Positions 44,958 through 56,081 of a DNA stretch of 64,000 nucleotides are shown here, in pieces. The stretch is taken from NCBI GenBank assembly GCA_944472135.2, contig OX235270.1, positions 79,431,168 to 79,495,167 on the forward strand, read 5' to 3'. The first letter of the stretch is position 1. Every line of letters starts with the position of its first letter. Origin of the DNA: Trichobilharzia regenti. Lineage: Eukaryota; Platyhelminthes; Trematoda; Strigeidida; Schistosomatidae. The translations under genes and the position numbers were made by a program. Under the pieces are notes generated by a model. The model was not told the origin of the DNA and ran no database searches. It saw only the letters and a list, made by a program, of their open reading frames with translations.

Positions 44958-47330
44958 TTAACTCATCTTAGACACTTGGATTTGGCGTTTGGAATTTTAC
45001 GCGAACATGGTATTACCATTATTATTCAAATTGTGAGATATTCGTTGACGCACTCGACTTTCTTGGCCACACCATTGACCTGAAGGATATTTGCCCACTG
45101 CATGGTAGATTTGAGGCGATCCTGACAGTTAAAAGTCTGCGCATTTTCAACGGCTTGGTTGATTATTACCAACGTTTTATTCCCAACTGTGCTTCTCTTT
45201 TTCTCTTATTCTTCGGGGAATAAGGAGTCCATCGAACTCGATGCGTCTGATCAAAATGCTTTTACTATGGTTGAAAAAGCTCTTGAGGATGCCACATCTC
45301 TACTGTATCAGAATCCAACGCCACGGTTATGTATCTCGGTTGATGTATAAGATACTGTAATAGGCGCAGTTCTGCAGCAACTAGTCAACAGAGAGTGGCA
45401 ACCACTCGTCTTTTTCTCCAGGCGCCTTCAATTAGCAGAAGCGTAGTACATCACATTCGGCAGAGAACTTAAGGCTCTGTACTGTGCTGTACGTCATTTT
45501 CGACATTCAGTGGAGGGTCATGCGTCGGTGGCACAGTGGTTAGGACTCTCGCCGACCATGCACATGGTCCGGGGTTCGAGCCCACGCCGGCGCACACCTG
45601 ATATCTATGGTTGGCCTGCAAAATTTGGGCTACCGATATCCATGCTGAAAATTCCATACTTGTACCAAAAATACAGGGTGGAATCAAGCTGTAAATCAAA
45701 AAAAAAAATCAAAAAAAAAATTTGTAAATTTCACCGACCAAAAAGCTGTGGCGCACTCTCTGAACTCAACTTTAGATATGCATTCACCTGTAGAACCACG
45801 ACAATTGAACTATGTTTCGCAGTTTACATCGGATATTCTCCATGCATCCGGGGTGAACAACACTGTGGCAGGTGCCTAGTCGCGCATTTGTTCCATCACT
45901 CAAGTAGATGGCATAGACCTTGTGAAACTGGTCCGTCTCCAAAAAGAAGATACCGAGCTTCAACACGAGTTGTCAAACACAACTCTACAATTAGCTGAGA
46001 AACCCTTAGGCATGGAAAGAGATATTATTCTATGTCACATTTCCACGAGTACTCCTCGCCCCATCGTGCCTAAAAGTTATTGCCATAACGTCTTCAATAC
46101 GTTGCATGGCTTACCTCACCCAGGTATTCGAACTACCGTCAAGCTCGTAACTAGTCGGTTTTGTTGGTTTGCTATTAATAAAGAAGTAAGGGAATGGGCA
46201 CACACGTGCTTAGCTTGCAAGGGTGCAAGGTGATAAGACACACCAAAAGCCCTCTTGACACTTTTCTTATCCCTGACGCTTGTTTCGAACACGTTGACAT
46301 AGATTCGGTTGGACCCCTTACAGAATCTCATCGGTATACCTATGTCTTAAATTGATCGACCGTTTCACACGATGGCCTGAAGCGGTACCCCTCAAAGATG
46401 TATCTGTTGAAACAGTCGCACACGTCTTAGTCGAACGATGGATCTCAAACTTTGGACGCCCATCCTCCATAATTGATCATGGGAAGCAATTTGAAAGCAA
46501 CCTAATTTTTGCCTTGACTAAAACCCTAGGTTGCATGCGTTTTAGAACAACAGCCCACCATCCTGAAGCTAATGGTATGGTAGAACGTCTACACAGACAG
46601 TTGAAGCTGGTTTATCAGCTGCAAGCAATACCTATTGAACTGAATCACTACCGTTAGTTCTCCTAGGGATACGAAACGCCTTGAAAACTGGTGCTGGTTG
46701 TACTAGCGCCGAGCTAGTATATGGCTCCACACTGTCAGGTGAGTTTGTTTCTCCCTCAGGCTTCCCACAAGCGGGAGATCACGCTTCATACGTCAGCAGG
46801 CTTACAAACGCAACGCTATGGTTAAACATGCTCCCCTTCGTCCATAGTCCATCGATGTTTTTGTTCAACCGTGTTTAAAAACTTCTTCACATGTATTTGT
46901 TCGTCACGACTCTGTGCGTAGACCTCTGGAACCCCCATACGATGGACCTTATAAAGTAATTAAACGTTCGGATAAATTCTTTGTCTTGGACAAAAATGGC
47001 CGTAGGGACACCGTAAGCATTGACCGTCTGAAGCCGGCTTACTTGGAGGGTAATCCTATTAGCGTAGAGCTAAGCGTACCCCATAATCCACAAGTAACCG
47101 AAGATCGTTTAGTCCTCGATGAAGTCACTAGCACGGCGAAAGCCACTGAACCCTCTGTCGAGCCCTCATAGGAAACGCGTTCTGGACGAAACGTGAGATT
47201 GTCAGAATATCTTCACATTTATATCACATAACCAAGTGGTGCGATTCACCCAACTCTTATTCGTTTATGGTATTTGTATTTTGTCTTTCAGTTACTTGAG
47301 TTGATAAGCGTCTTTCTCAATGTGGATGAC
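44958..47330 (+). pseudogene. Gypsy pol: RT end, RNase H, integrase (parent copy)
   Basis: This continues the RT broken at 44229 (HLRHLDLAFGILREHG), then the connection, RNase H with a SINE inside, integrase zinc finger, DDE core (frame 46352-46657, all three acidic residues kept) and GPY/F module (46914-47171). It is the source, or sister, of 10486-12760. With 29361-30605, 40526-41294 and 43691-44229 it makes one Gypsy element spread over 18 kb. No 3' LTR is recognisable before the gag fragment at 47331. Confidence 0.85.
45522..45720 (+). repeat. tRNA-derived SINE (family A) in Gypsy RNase H
   Basis: Identical in position and nearly in sequence to 11051-11249, so the SINE was already there before the segmental duplication. 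Confidence 0.8.
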
Positions 47331-48390
47331 AAAATCAACGACGACTAAGTGACACAAGTTGATAAACTTAGCGGTAGATCAGAAGCTGTTGTTGCTCGAA
47401 TTTCAGAAAGTTGTCTAACTGCAAGATTACCACCACTGTTGTGTTTTACTATCAGCTCGGGTTTAGCACTAGCATCTGATGATAGGTGGGCTACATGCTG
47501 ATCAATCACACTGACGGTCTGACAAGTATGCATGCCTGCTTCAACTGCATTTATATCTACTTCATGTTTGAGCTGTACAGAACCCTTATTTAACTTAGCG
47601 GTAGTAGGCATATCCCTCATCTCATCATGATCAACCAAAGACAAATGTGAAGTATCATGATCATTATCACGAATATTCACTTTACCGTCAATTTCATCAC
47701 TTTCAAACTCTTTCATAACAGCAGTAGACAATTTTGGTTCCTCCTCACAAATCATTAAAGGTTCTATATCTTCACTCTGACTAGTAATACCTTGTAAACT
47801 TGTGGAGTCAGAACTGCACTCTGAAGCAATAACTTCATTCTGTGACACTCTATTCAACAATGGCTTCCCAGCTGCAAGTATAGACTTCTTGACCGCACAG
47901 TTATCGTCACACAATTCGGAGTAAGGCCTGGAGTTTACATTTAGCTTATCACTGAACTTGCTCACTGGTTCACAGTTCACCTGTGTATGCACCTCTTGCA
48001 AACGTGTAAACCACAACCGTGCTTGTCTTGCATCTTGCAACTTATCTGTTGAGGATGTACTACGAAACCGGTTACACTCACTAGGTCTATATGCATTACT
48101 ATACATCATGGAGCCTTCTCGATATCCACCTCTCTGAGGCCTACTCGTCATCAATGATTGCATTTCGCTCTCAGACTGCTCTATTCTAGGGGTGAGATTC
48201 AATAGACTGGCGAACTTGCTCATAGATTGATTGACACTATCTTTTACTAGTTTCAGGATATCGTCGAACTTTGGCTCGATGCCCGCCTCCTCCATACGGG
48301 GGCTTATCTTCACCCACTTCGTTTGCAGTCGAGTAGGTAGGCGTCTTGCTATTACTTCTAGTATAAAACTCGAGTCGGGGTCACTCATGC
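47331..48390 (-). pseudogene. N-truncated BEL-like gag fragment (duplicate)
   Basis: Counterpart of 12851-13919, with a few substitutions. The 351-codon frame is still open and starts at the LTR boundary without its own gag N-terminus. Confidence 0.75.
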
Positions 48391-48724
48391 TGCCAGCCAC
48401 GTCTCGTAAGCCGTCAATGCCCAGCTCTTGCTACGCTGGAACTCACGCTGTTCCTCGAAGCTTCTCAGAAACGCTTAGTACGAACGGACGCAAAAACCAG
48501 AGCCCAGTTTGGCGACTCGGGAATTCTTTATTGTAACATCAGCATATAGCATTTGTACAACTAAGCTTTACAACTAAGGTTTCTGACGGTTGTCTCCTGA
48601 CTTCTTTCTGAACAGCGACCGATGAGACGATGACTGGTGTATTGATGCCTCCGCGAAAATATGGGGAAGTTGGTTTTGAGCAAACAACCATGAATTGATC
48701 GTTCAATCTTCAACTACATTGACA
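48391..48724 (-). repeat. LTR of the gag fragment (duplicate)
   Basis: Counterpart of 13920-14253. Ends TGCCA on the left and TGACA at 48720-48724. Confidence 0.8.
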
Positions 48725-50465
48725 TTGCCCTTCTTTGGCATTTTCACGACAAATGCTCGATTCCAGGGAAAAATAAGATCATTGTTTATATTTCAGAATT
48801 TTCAATATATTTGCGCGTTGAAGTTTCTGTAGCGACTTGGTTAAGTTTTTGGGGTGGAGTTCCTAGCACCACGCCTCAACCTTCCCTCTTTATCCGGGCT
48901 TGGGACCGGCTAGAAAACTAGCGAGCTAGTAATCTTGGCGAGGTTGAAGCTGAAAATAATCCCCGATACTATTAGTTTGCAACTTTCATCATTTAAAAGT
49001 CGGTTCTCACTCTCACTGTGTAGGTTGACCGTTTAAACTGAAAGTACACGGTTGAACAATCGGTCCATATGGGACGCCGAGAAACCCTTACGTATGGGAA
49101 AAGATATTATTCTATGTCACATTTCCACGAGTACTCCTCGTCCCATCGTGCCTAAAAGTTATTGTCGTAACGTCTTCAATACGTTGTATGGCTTATCCCA
49201 CTCAGGTATTCGAACTACCGTCAAGCTCGCAACCAGTCGGTTTTTACGGAATAATACGTTAACATCCTTCATTTCGTTGACTTCTCACCAGCTGCTAACG
49301 GTCCAAACTACGACCAAGTTCATATACAGAAAAATTTGCAAATTTTAAACGATTTCAGTTTCAAATAGTGAATGGCGCTCAAAATTACGCTTATATAGTC
49401 TTTATACAGATAGTTCAATTTTAAACAAAGTAAATGTATGCAAAAATTGGTGAAGGTATTGGATAATAAAGACGAGAAACGCGTGAGACTTTGAGTAACT
49501 AATAAGTTAGGCAACAATGTACTGAGTTCAACTCAGACCATATAAACTAAAGACAAGCAAAAATACACTTTATCAAAGGGGATAAGTTTAAAACCAAAGA
49601 TTAAGTAGTCATATGAGAGAGAGAATAGAGACATCAAGTTACTAAGGTAAATAAAGACTGCTTATTGCTTCTTTCCGAACATATAAATTGGGTTTCGGGC
49701 GTCTGATAGAGATTGCCTCACCAAGCATGAAGAGAATTGAGCTCGATTGTCTACTTTTAATTTTAGAGGATTCCGTGATTTCCACCTCATGACCTGTATC
49801 AAAGAGATGCTTCGTAATGACACTATTTTAAACTGTGGTTCAGTTGAGACGTAGGCTTTTCGGCACATGTTAGGAAAATTAGAGGCGAACCATTCTTTCC
49901 GTTTATTCAGTGTAACTGCTCCCACAAACACGTAAGTTTGCACACAAAGTAGTAGTTTTCAGTTGAAGGAAAATATCCGATGGCTGTTGATTGAACCAAA
50001 CTTCACGAGCAGCTAGTGGAAGCTGGATGAATTGAACTATAGCAACATATAATTCTGCAATATCTGTTGTTTCTCCATTATTGAAGTTCATTGAGCGCAA
50101 TGAGTGCGTGAAGATATGCTTGTTATTTTGGTTTCCTAGTAAAAAAGGGCTGCAACAGAACATCTCCACTTCGTACAATTCTATGAGATCCTCTTCATCT
50201 GGCCCCAAGATTGTCCATAGTCTCTCATCTCGTCCTCATACAATCTCCTCCGTGCCACCTTCAGACCAATCCACAACTCGCCGTTTCCCATCGGGATTCC
50301 ACTCGAGCGGTGGCTTGGCGCGCGATGTCATTCGACGGTCTCCTCAGTAAGCGTCCTATCCACCACCATTTTCTTCTAGATATTTCTCGAGCAATATGTT
50401 CTTGATTGGTTTATTCCCAGAGTTTTTTGTTGCTAATTCTTTCCACCGACCATTTGATCCTCAGC
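48716..50465. repeat. Left arm of a 1750 bp direct repeat around a CR1-like element
   Basis: It matches 56082-57831 in equal length, with one substitution noted (C versus T near 49538). Content: last 9 bases of the LTR, RTE fragments, Gypsy integrase fragment (frame 49052-49348), the unrecognised block, and the 3' end of the RTE relic (minus strand, up to 50465). Confidence 0.85.
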
Positions 50466-51113
50466 CATCATCAGCCAGATAATCATAAGATAGGGGAAAA
50501 AGAAGTAAATAAATTAAATACTAAACCCGGAGCAAGAAAGCTCTTTGATAAGAAAGAGACGAAAGCACCTGTAGGCCTTCTTTGTAAGAGAAAGTCAAAT
50601 ATGGTAGACGAAGCTCCTAGGGGTAGGCCTAATTGGTGCCAAGTGGAAAGCCAATTTTATCGAATCCCTAATTCTAGACAAACAGCACAGCAAAGTAGTA
50701 GGTATTGTTCTGCACATCCACTACGTAAACCCCTTGTCAACCAGCCCACTTCTAATATTCTGTCTACTGAAAGTTATAGAAAATACCCCAAACATCGGCC
50801 ACAGACCACATTTAGCAAGCCAACAGAACCCATTCATATATCTTATGTGTCTAGTGGGGAGCATGTGCCGATTTCTGCACAAAACTTGCCATGGTCTGAT
50901 GAATACCAGAAACAGATACCAACACTTCATTCTTATACTGGCAACAAATTACCGAATACACATATCGGTTATACCTTAGGGCAGGATTTTCACCAGCGTC
51001 AGTTAACAGAAACACCTGGAATCATGCATATAGCACGCATGATATCGGATCAATTCCTTGCTGGCATAGCGAACAGTCTACAGCTAGGGCAAGGCATATT
51101 TCCCGGGAGATAG
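50466..51113 (+). CDS. ORF1 remainder of CR1-like element R
   Basis: About 215 codons are open from the 5' junction; the frame runs back by chance into the flank to 50406, and the first internal ATG is at 50601. The protein is basic and rich in Pro, Gln, Tyr and Ser (KLFDKKETKAP, RGRPNWCQVES, ending GQGIFPGR). No zinc finger or coiled coil is visible, so it is probably the C-terminal part of a nucleic-acid-binding ORF1. It stops nine bases before position 51122, but the ORF2 frame is already open upstream and overlaps it by about 210 bases. Confidence 0.6.
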   Translation, partial: HHQPDNHKIGEKEVNKLNTKPGARKLFDKKETKAPVGLLCKRKSNMVDEAPRGRPNWCQVESQFYRIPNSRQTAQQSSRYCSAHPLRKPLVNQPTSNILSTESYRKYPKHRPQTTFSKPTEPIHISYVSSGEHVPISAQNLPWSDEYQKQIPTLHSYTGNKLPNTHIGYTLGQDFHQRQLTETPGIMHIARMISDQFLAGIANSLQLGQGIFPGR

Positions 51114-51121
51114 CTGACACA

Positions 51122-54100
51122 GTGTCGACACCAAACGCGGATACTAATATCTCTAAAATATTAATATCTGATTATCACACAGGTGTCTCTCACTGCATAC
51201 CATATCCAAACGTAAGCCCATCCCTGACTACCACCTCAAAAATCTACCTGAAGTCTTCCTACGATCCAAAGATATTGGTAAATGAGTCTGATAACATGTA
51301 TATAGAGGATACTCACGGATTATTTTACCAAGATGTTGTCCGCTCACTGAAACCACATAGCCAGTGTTTATCTATTATCCTAGTAAATACGAGATCAGTT
51401 CTAAGCAAACATTTAGCACTAAGTACAATAGCTTCTATATGCAGACCGTCATTGATTATGATCACCGAAGCCTGGTGCACAAGTGAAATCTCCAATGACA
51501 GCCTAAGGATTGATAAATACAACCTTTTTCGCGGGGACAGACGGACAGGTCGTGGGGGTGGAACACTAATTTACTGTGAACAATCCATGTGTGCAACCCA
51601 GTTTAGTAACCCAATTCTGTCACAACTCAATGACTCGATCTGGGTCGAAATAAAAGTTGTCAGAAGTAAACCTATACTTGTGGGTTGTGTGTACCGGCCC
51701 CCTTCATCCAGCAGGGAATATGATAATATGCTTAGCAATATCTTTAATGTTACAGCCAATCTTCCTTTCAGTTATAAAATTATCGGAGGCGATTTCAACT
51801 TGCCAGAAGTATCATGGTCTTCACTCCGAGGACCCCAAAGGTACGATAATCTCATAAATTCCATCGTCACAGGAGGGTGGACACAACACATAAATTCACC
51901 CACTAGATCCGCAAATATCCTAGACCTTATTTTCACGAACAACATAACGCCATCTACCGTACATGTTGGACATGAATTTCCAGGTAGTGACCATAGAATA
52001 GTAGTTTGTTCTTTTGACATCTTTCCTGAAACAAAACGCAGAGATGAAGCTGGCCAGATACCTATGAGATTGTACACACATGCTGACTGGGACTTGTATC
52101 AGCACCTAATTAGATGTTCTAATTGGGACTCGTACTTTTCGAACCAGTCCTTAGATGCAATTCTTAACAACTTCTATCAGAATATTAACTCAATTCACGA
52201 CGTCATTGCACCCGAGAAGATTCTTAACTTCAGATTCCCCCAAAGTGATTATATTCCGACATCGTTTAGAAGAAGTCTACGTAAGCACTCAATAAAATAC
52301 TACAGATATCATGACTTATCGTCATTAATTGCCATAACGTCCCTTCTCAGTAGAATTGAAGAGTTGAGAAATATAGGCCTCAGAAACAAAGAAATGCAGG
52401 CCATTCATGCACCGCATAACTCAGGAGAAATAGCCAAACTTTTTAAAAGTAGGTTGATGAACTCCAAAACACCCTATCCGAAAATAATATACTTAGACGG
52501 CATTGCTTACGAAAATAATGAGGCGATATGTGAACTGTTTAGCAAGCACTTCGCCAGATTATACACCTTAGAGAACGATGAAGTCGTGGATTTCCCACGT
52601 AAAACAGACGAATGTTTAAGTGACATAATTTTCACCACACATGAGATCGATAAAGCTGTCGCAAATCTTAAGCTTAGTAACACTACTGGCCCAGACGGTA
52701 TATCTTCCGTTCTGCTGAAAAAAGGTGGTAATGACATGAGTTTACTCTTACTCAAGTTATACTCAATTTCATTAAGCGATGGGACATACCCTAACTGCTG
52801 GAAGAAGTCTTATATTGTACCTATCCATAAATACGGGCCTATAGCTGATATCAACAACTACCGCCCCATCAACATCACGTCTGTAGTTTCACGTGTAATG
52901 GAAAAGATAGTTAAGACTCAAATCATTCAGTACTTGCTGTCAAATGACCTACTATCCCCATCCCAATACGGTTTCTTAAGTAGAAGGTCGTGCATTACTT
53001 GCCACTTAGATTATTTTGACTACATCACACAAAGCATTGATAATGGGCGTTCGGTAACAACATTGTTTCTTGACGTTAGCAAGGCCTTCGATAAAGTCCC
53101 ACATATCAGACTCCTAACAAAACTCCAATCCTACGGAATAACCGGAAATCTTCACAAATGGATAAGTTCTTTTCTCACAGAAAGAGAGCAATTAGTCAAA
53201 ATCAACCACCAGTTGTCTTCCTCAAAGCCGATAACCAGTGGTGTAATACAAGGTAGTGTTCTTGGCCCTATTCTATTCCTCTTATTTATAAATGACATAG
53301 TCTCTGTAATCAAGTATGGCAAGCCATACCTTTTTGCAGATGATCTCAAGATAGTATATGATTATGGGTACGGTGATATGAGCGTCGAAAGCAAGATCCA
53401 ACAAGACTTAAATGATCTAGGCGATTGGAGCGAAAAGTGGCAACTGACTTTCAACCCAGACAAGTGCGGTATAACCCACCTTGGACGCTGGAAACCGATA
53501 ATGTGCCTATACATGTACGGGAAGCTCCTCTCAAAACTGAACACAGTCACAGACCTCGGGATAACATACTCAGATTTATCCTTTTCCGATCACGCAAATA
53601 AGGTTGTATCTGACTGTAAACGACTTACTGGCTTTGTACTGCGTAACTTCTACACCCAAGAAGCAAGATTAGCTATATATAGGACATGTATCCGTCCCAA
53701 ACTTGAATATTGTGCTCTCCTATTTAGTAACCTCAGGACTGTAGACAGAAAAAAAATCGAAAGTGTCCAGAGATTCCTCACGAAACGCATAATAGGGTTC
53801 GACCAACAAGTGGAATATGTTGACAGGTGTGTACGTCTGAAATTAGAGCCTCTGTGGTTAAGGAGAGTGAAGTGCAACCTATTTCTACTCTTCAAAGTCA
53901 TTAGGAAACACTGCTACAGTAACTCATCCATAACTTGGGAAAATATTAAATCATATCAGCTGCGAAACCACGACTACCTTGTCAAGGTGGCTACCCACAG
54001 AAAATCCATTAGGGCAAACTTTTTCACCATAAAATATTGCACTCTTTGGAACCAACTACCACCTGAAATAAGATGTTGTGAAAACCCTGATGGGTTCAAA

Positions 54101-54166
54101 CGGAGCCTAGAAAGACACTTTAACATGTCCACCCTAGCTCGTCTAAAAGACCACAACTGTTGGTAG
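51122..54166 (+). CDS. CR1-like ORF2: apurinic-type endonuclease and reverse transcriptase
   Basis: 1014 codons from the GTG at 51122; the frame is open from 50903. Endonuclease (residues about 84-300): VNTRSV, ITEAW (catalytic Glu near 116), GRGGGTL, GCVYRPPS, GGDFNLPEVSW, GSDHRIV. Linker, then RT (about 500-800): GPDGISSVLLKK, NNYRPINITSVVSRVMEK, QYGFLSRRSC, LFLDVSKAFDKVPH (A), SGVIQGSVLGPILF (B), YLFADDLKIVYDY (C, near 738). The thumb ends in LKDHNCW. All catalytic residues are in place. The protein nicks target DNA and copies its RNA there. The true start is uncertain: the first ATG is about 58 codons in, so reinitiation or frameshifting from ORF1 is possible. Confidence 0.92.
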   Translation: MSTPNADTNISKILISDYHTGVSHCIPYPNVSPSLTTTSKIYLKSSYDPKILVNESDNMYIEDTHGLFYQDVVRSLKPHSQCLSIILVNTRSVLSKHLALSTIASICRPSLIMITEAWCTSEISNDSLRIDKYNLFRGDRRTGRGGGTLIYCEQSMCATQFSNPILSQLNDSIWVEIKVVRSKPILVGCVYRPPSSSREYDNMLSNIFNVTANLPFSYKIIGGDFNLPEVSWSSLRGPQRYDNLINSIVTGGWTQHINSPTRSANILDLIFTNNITPSTVHVGHEFPGSDHRIVVCSFDIFPETKRRDEAGQIPMRLYTHADWDLYQHLIRCSNWDSYFSNQSLDAILNNFYQNINSIHDVIAPEKILNFRFPQSDYIPTSFRRSLRKHSIKYYRYHDLSSLIAITSLLSRIEELRNIGLRNKEMQAIHAPHNSGEIAKLFKSRLMNSKTPYPKIIYLDGIAYENNEAICELFSKHFARLYTLENDEVVDFPRKTDECLSDIIFTTHEIDKAVANLKLSNTTGPDGISSVLLKKGGNDMSLLLLKLYSISLSDGTYPNCWKKSYIVPIHKYGPIADINNYRPINITSVVSRVMEKIVKTQIIQYLLSNDLLSPSQYGFLSRRSCITCHLDYFDYITQSIDNGRSVTTLFLDVSKAFDKVPHIRLLTKLQSYGITGNLHKWISSFLTEREQLVKINHQLSSSKPITSGVIQGSVLGPILFLLFINDIVSVIKYGKPYLFADDLKIVYDYGYGDMSVESKIQQDLNDLGDWSEKWQLTFNPDKCGITHLGRWKPIMCLYMYGKLLSKLNTVTDLGITYSDLSFSDHANKVVSDCKRLTGFVLRNFYTQEARLAIYRTCIRPKLEYCALLFSNLRTVDRKKIESVQRFLTKRIIGFDQQVEYVDRCVRLKLEPLWLRRVKCNLFLLFKVIRKHCYSNSSITWENIKSYQLRNHDYLVKVATHRKSIRANFFTIKYCTLWNQLPPEIRCCENPDGFKRSLERHFNMSTLARLKDHNCW

Positions 54167-56081
54167 AACGGAAATTGAAGGCCAGTCCAGTCTTCAGTAT
54201 AGTCACATACGTATATCTCGACTCTAATACTCACGCAGCGAACGTTAACTAATTTACTGATTTCTATTCTCTATAATTTTCACTAAGTTGTGTTGGTGAA
54301 AGTAACACTGGAAATAATTGTAATAGCATCCACACCTTTTAACGTTTTACATATGTATATACTAATATAATAATACTTATTAATCATGCATGTTCAACTC
54401 TTAAATTAGATGGATATTAAAATACTTAAAATATTTATGCATCAAATGTTCTCTTGCTTTACCACGCTTGTTTCCCTTATAACACTCAATTATTGAACCT
54501 AGTGTAATATTTGATATACGAACTATATTATTGATTATACTCTTATCATATATGGTTTGATTTACTCTACGGCTCCCTGTAGACTAACCACCATTCTTCA
54601 GTATACACACACTGCAGTATTGTTAAAAAACGCCAAAATTTCGTTGGTTCTGTGTTAATATCTTTTTATAATATGTCTAGACACGTTACTTTGCAATGTC
54701 AGATGTTTACTATATATAAGACTGTCATGAAAATTTAGTACACTAAGTCCTGCCAACCGACCTTACCTTCAGTCCATACTACCTAAATTGAACCTTAACT
54801 ATAGTATTCTGCTAAATCTTGCTCCACTATTCACAATACCTATTCGTTTTACTCTTTAAGGTTTTAACTTCTTATAAAGTAATCTGTTCATCAGGATGCA
54901 TGCACACATATATAATATGTTCGTAAAGATGTACGTGGAGACCTATTGGAAGCACTCATTAAGAAAGCTAGGGAGATGGAATATGGGGTACGAACATGTC
55001 TGGTACCAAGCAATATATTTGCGGTAGCCATAATAATCATAGTCTCAGAGCCTAACATCAAAAAAGGAGGGAGGGTGGCGTTAGCTGATCAGTAGATATG
55101 GTGGTGGTCACTAAGGTGAATCGCCCCATTCTGCAGGAACAGCAATATACAAATTAAAGGCTCGAGATATTTCTGATTTTTATGAGGGCTTAGATCTTTA
55201 TCTTGAAAAAGATAATAGTGAACGCCTTGACAGATAATGCTTCTACCTTTAAATATATACCATTCGCTCAGCCTATTGTTGAGATGCGACCACGTGGGAT
55301 CTGCACAGATTTATGGGGCATCTTATAAATTAACTTGCTATCCATTGTCAGATCTTTAAATACCACTTCACAATATCTTGTCTCACTTATTTTCTAATAA
55401 CGTCTTTACTTGATTCTCATTATATTCCATTAAACCTAACATTTTATAGCTCTTTATGAATTTGATTCGACTTATTCTATTCCTATTCTCTGGAGGGTAC
55501 GGTTGTGCACCAAATAGAAAAAAAGACATGAAATAAAAACAACTGGCTTGAAAATAATTGTATTAAAGCCAAAAGTGGACATCATGATAGTATAAAATAT
55601 ATTGGTTTCATTATACATTGCAAATGAACGTTGTCGGCCTAAGGATTAATTACTTCCCCATTCTGTTTTCTATATAAATGTGTTTATTAATGATATATTT
55701 CACTCACTTAATCTATTACACTTTAATGTTTCACCACAGCACTTTAATTTTTCTAAAACAGCTTCCAATTCCTTGTAAACGTTGTACTTACCTCAATATT
55801 GGTTGGTTATCGTATGCCTACAACCACGGGATGAAAACGAAACGAAGTCGATTTTCCCGCTCAACCTGGAGGACAATTGTACAATTCAATAACTATACAG
55901 CCTAGTTCAGACAATGTGTATTTATATATATATCAAATATTTAACTGTTGAAACATTATTAACTTGTAGACAATTTAAGATTTGACATTATATCATCCTT
56001 GATCGTGCCTGTAAAAATGGCATGCATTTTCATGTAAATTTATGTTTATATGAAAATAAATTATTATAAATTATTATTATT
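54167..56081 (+). other. 3' UTR of element R
   Basis: Shared with 17950-19692. The last 70 bases hold GCCTGTAAAAATGG and a 7-bp stem TTTTCAT/ATGAAAA (56027-56033 with 56050-56056), then (TTA)n. The frame at 55678-55905 is incidental. Confidence 0.8.

Larger units (their letters stand above)
50466..56081 (+). mobile_element. CR1-like non-LTR element R, coding-competent ORF2
   Basis: Contains the end of ORF1, a full EN-RT ORF2 and a 1.9 kb 3' UTR ending in hairpin plus (TTA)n. The 5' end is truncated in ORF1. It is the most complete member of the family whose 3' fragments lie at 17810, 28172 and 37992. It sits between 1750 bp direct repeats and has no short target duplication. Confidence 0.9.
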
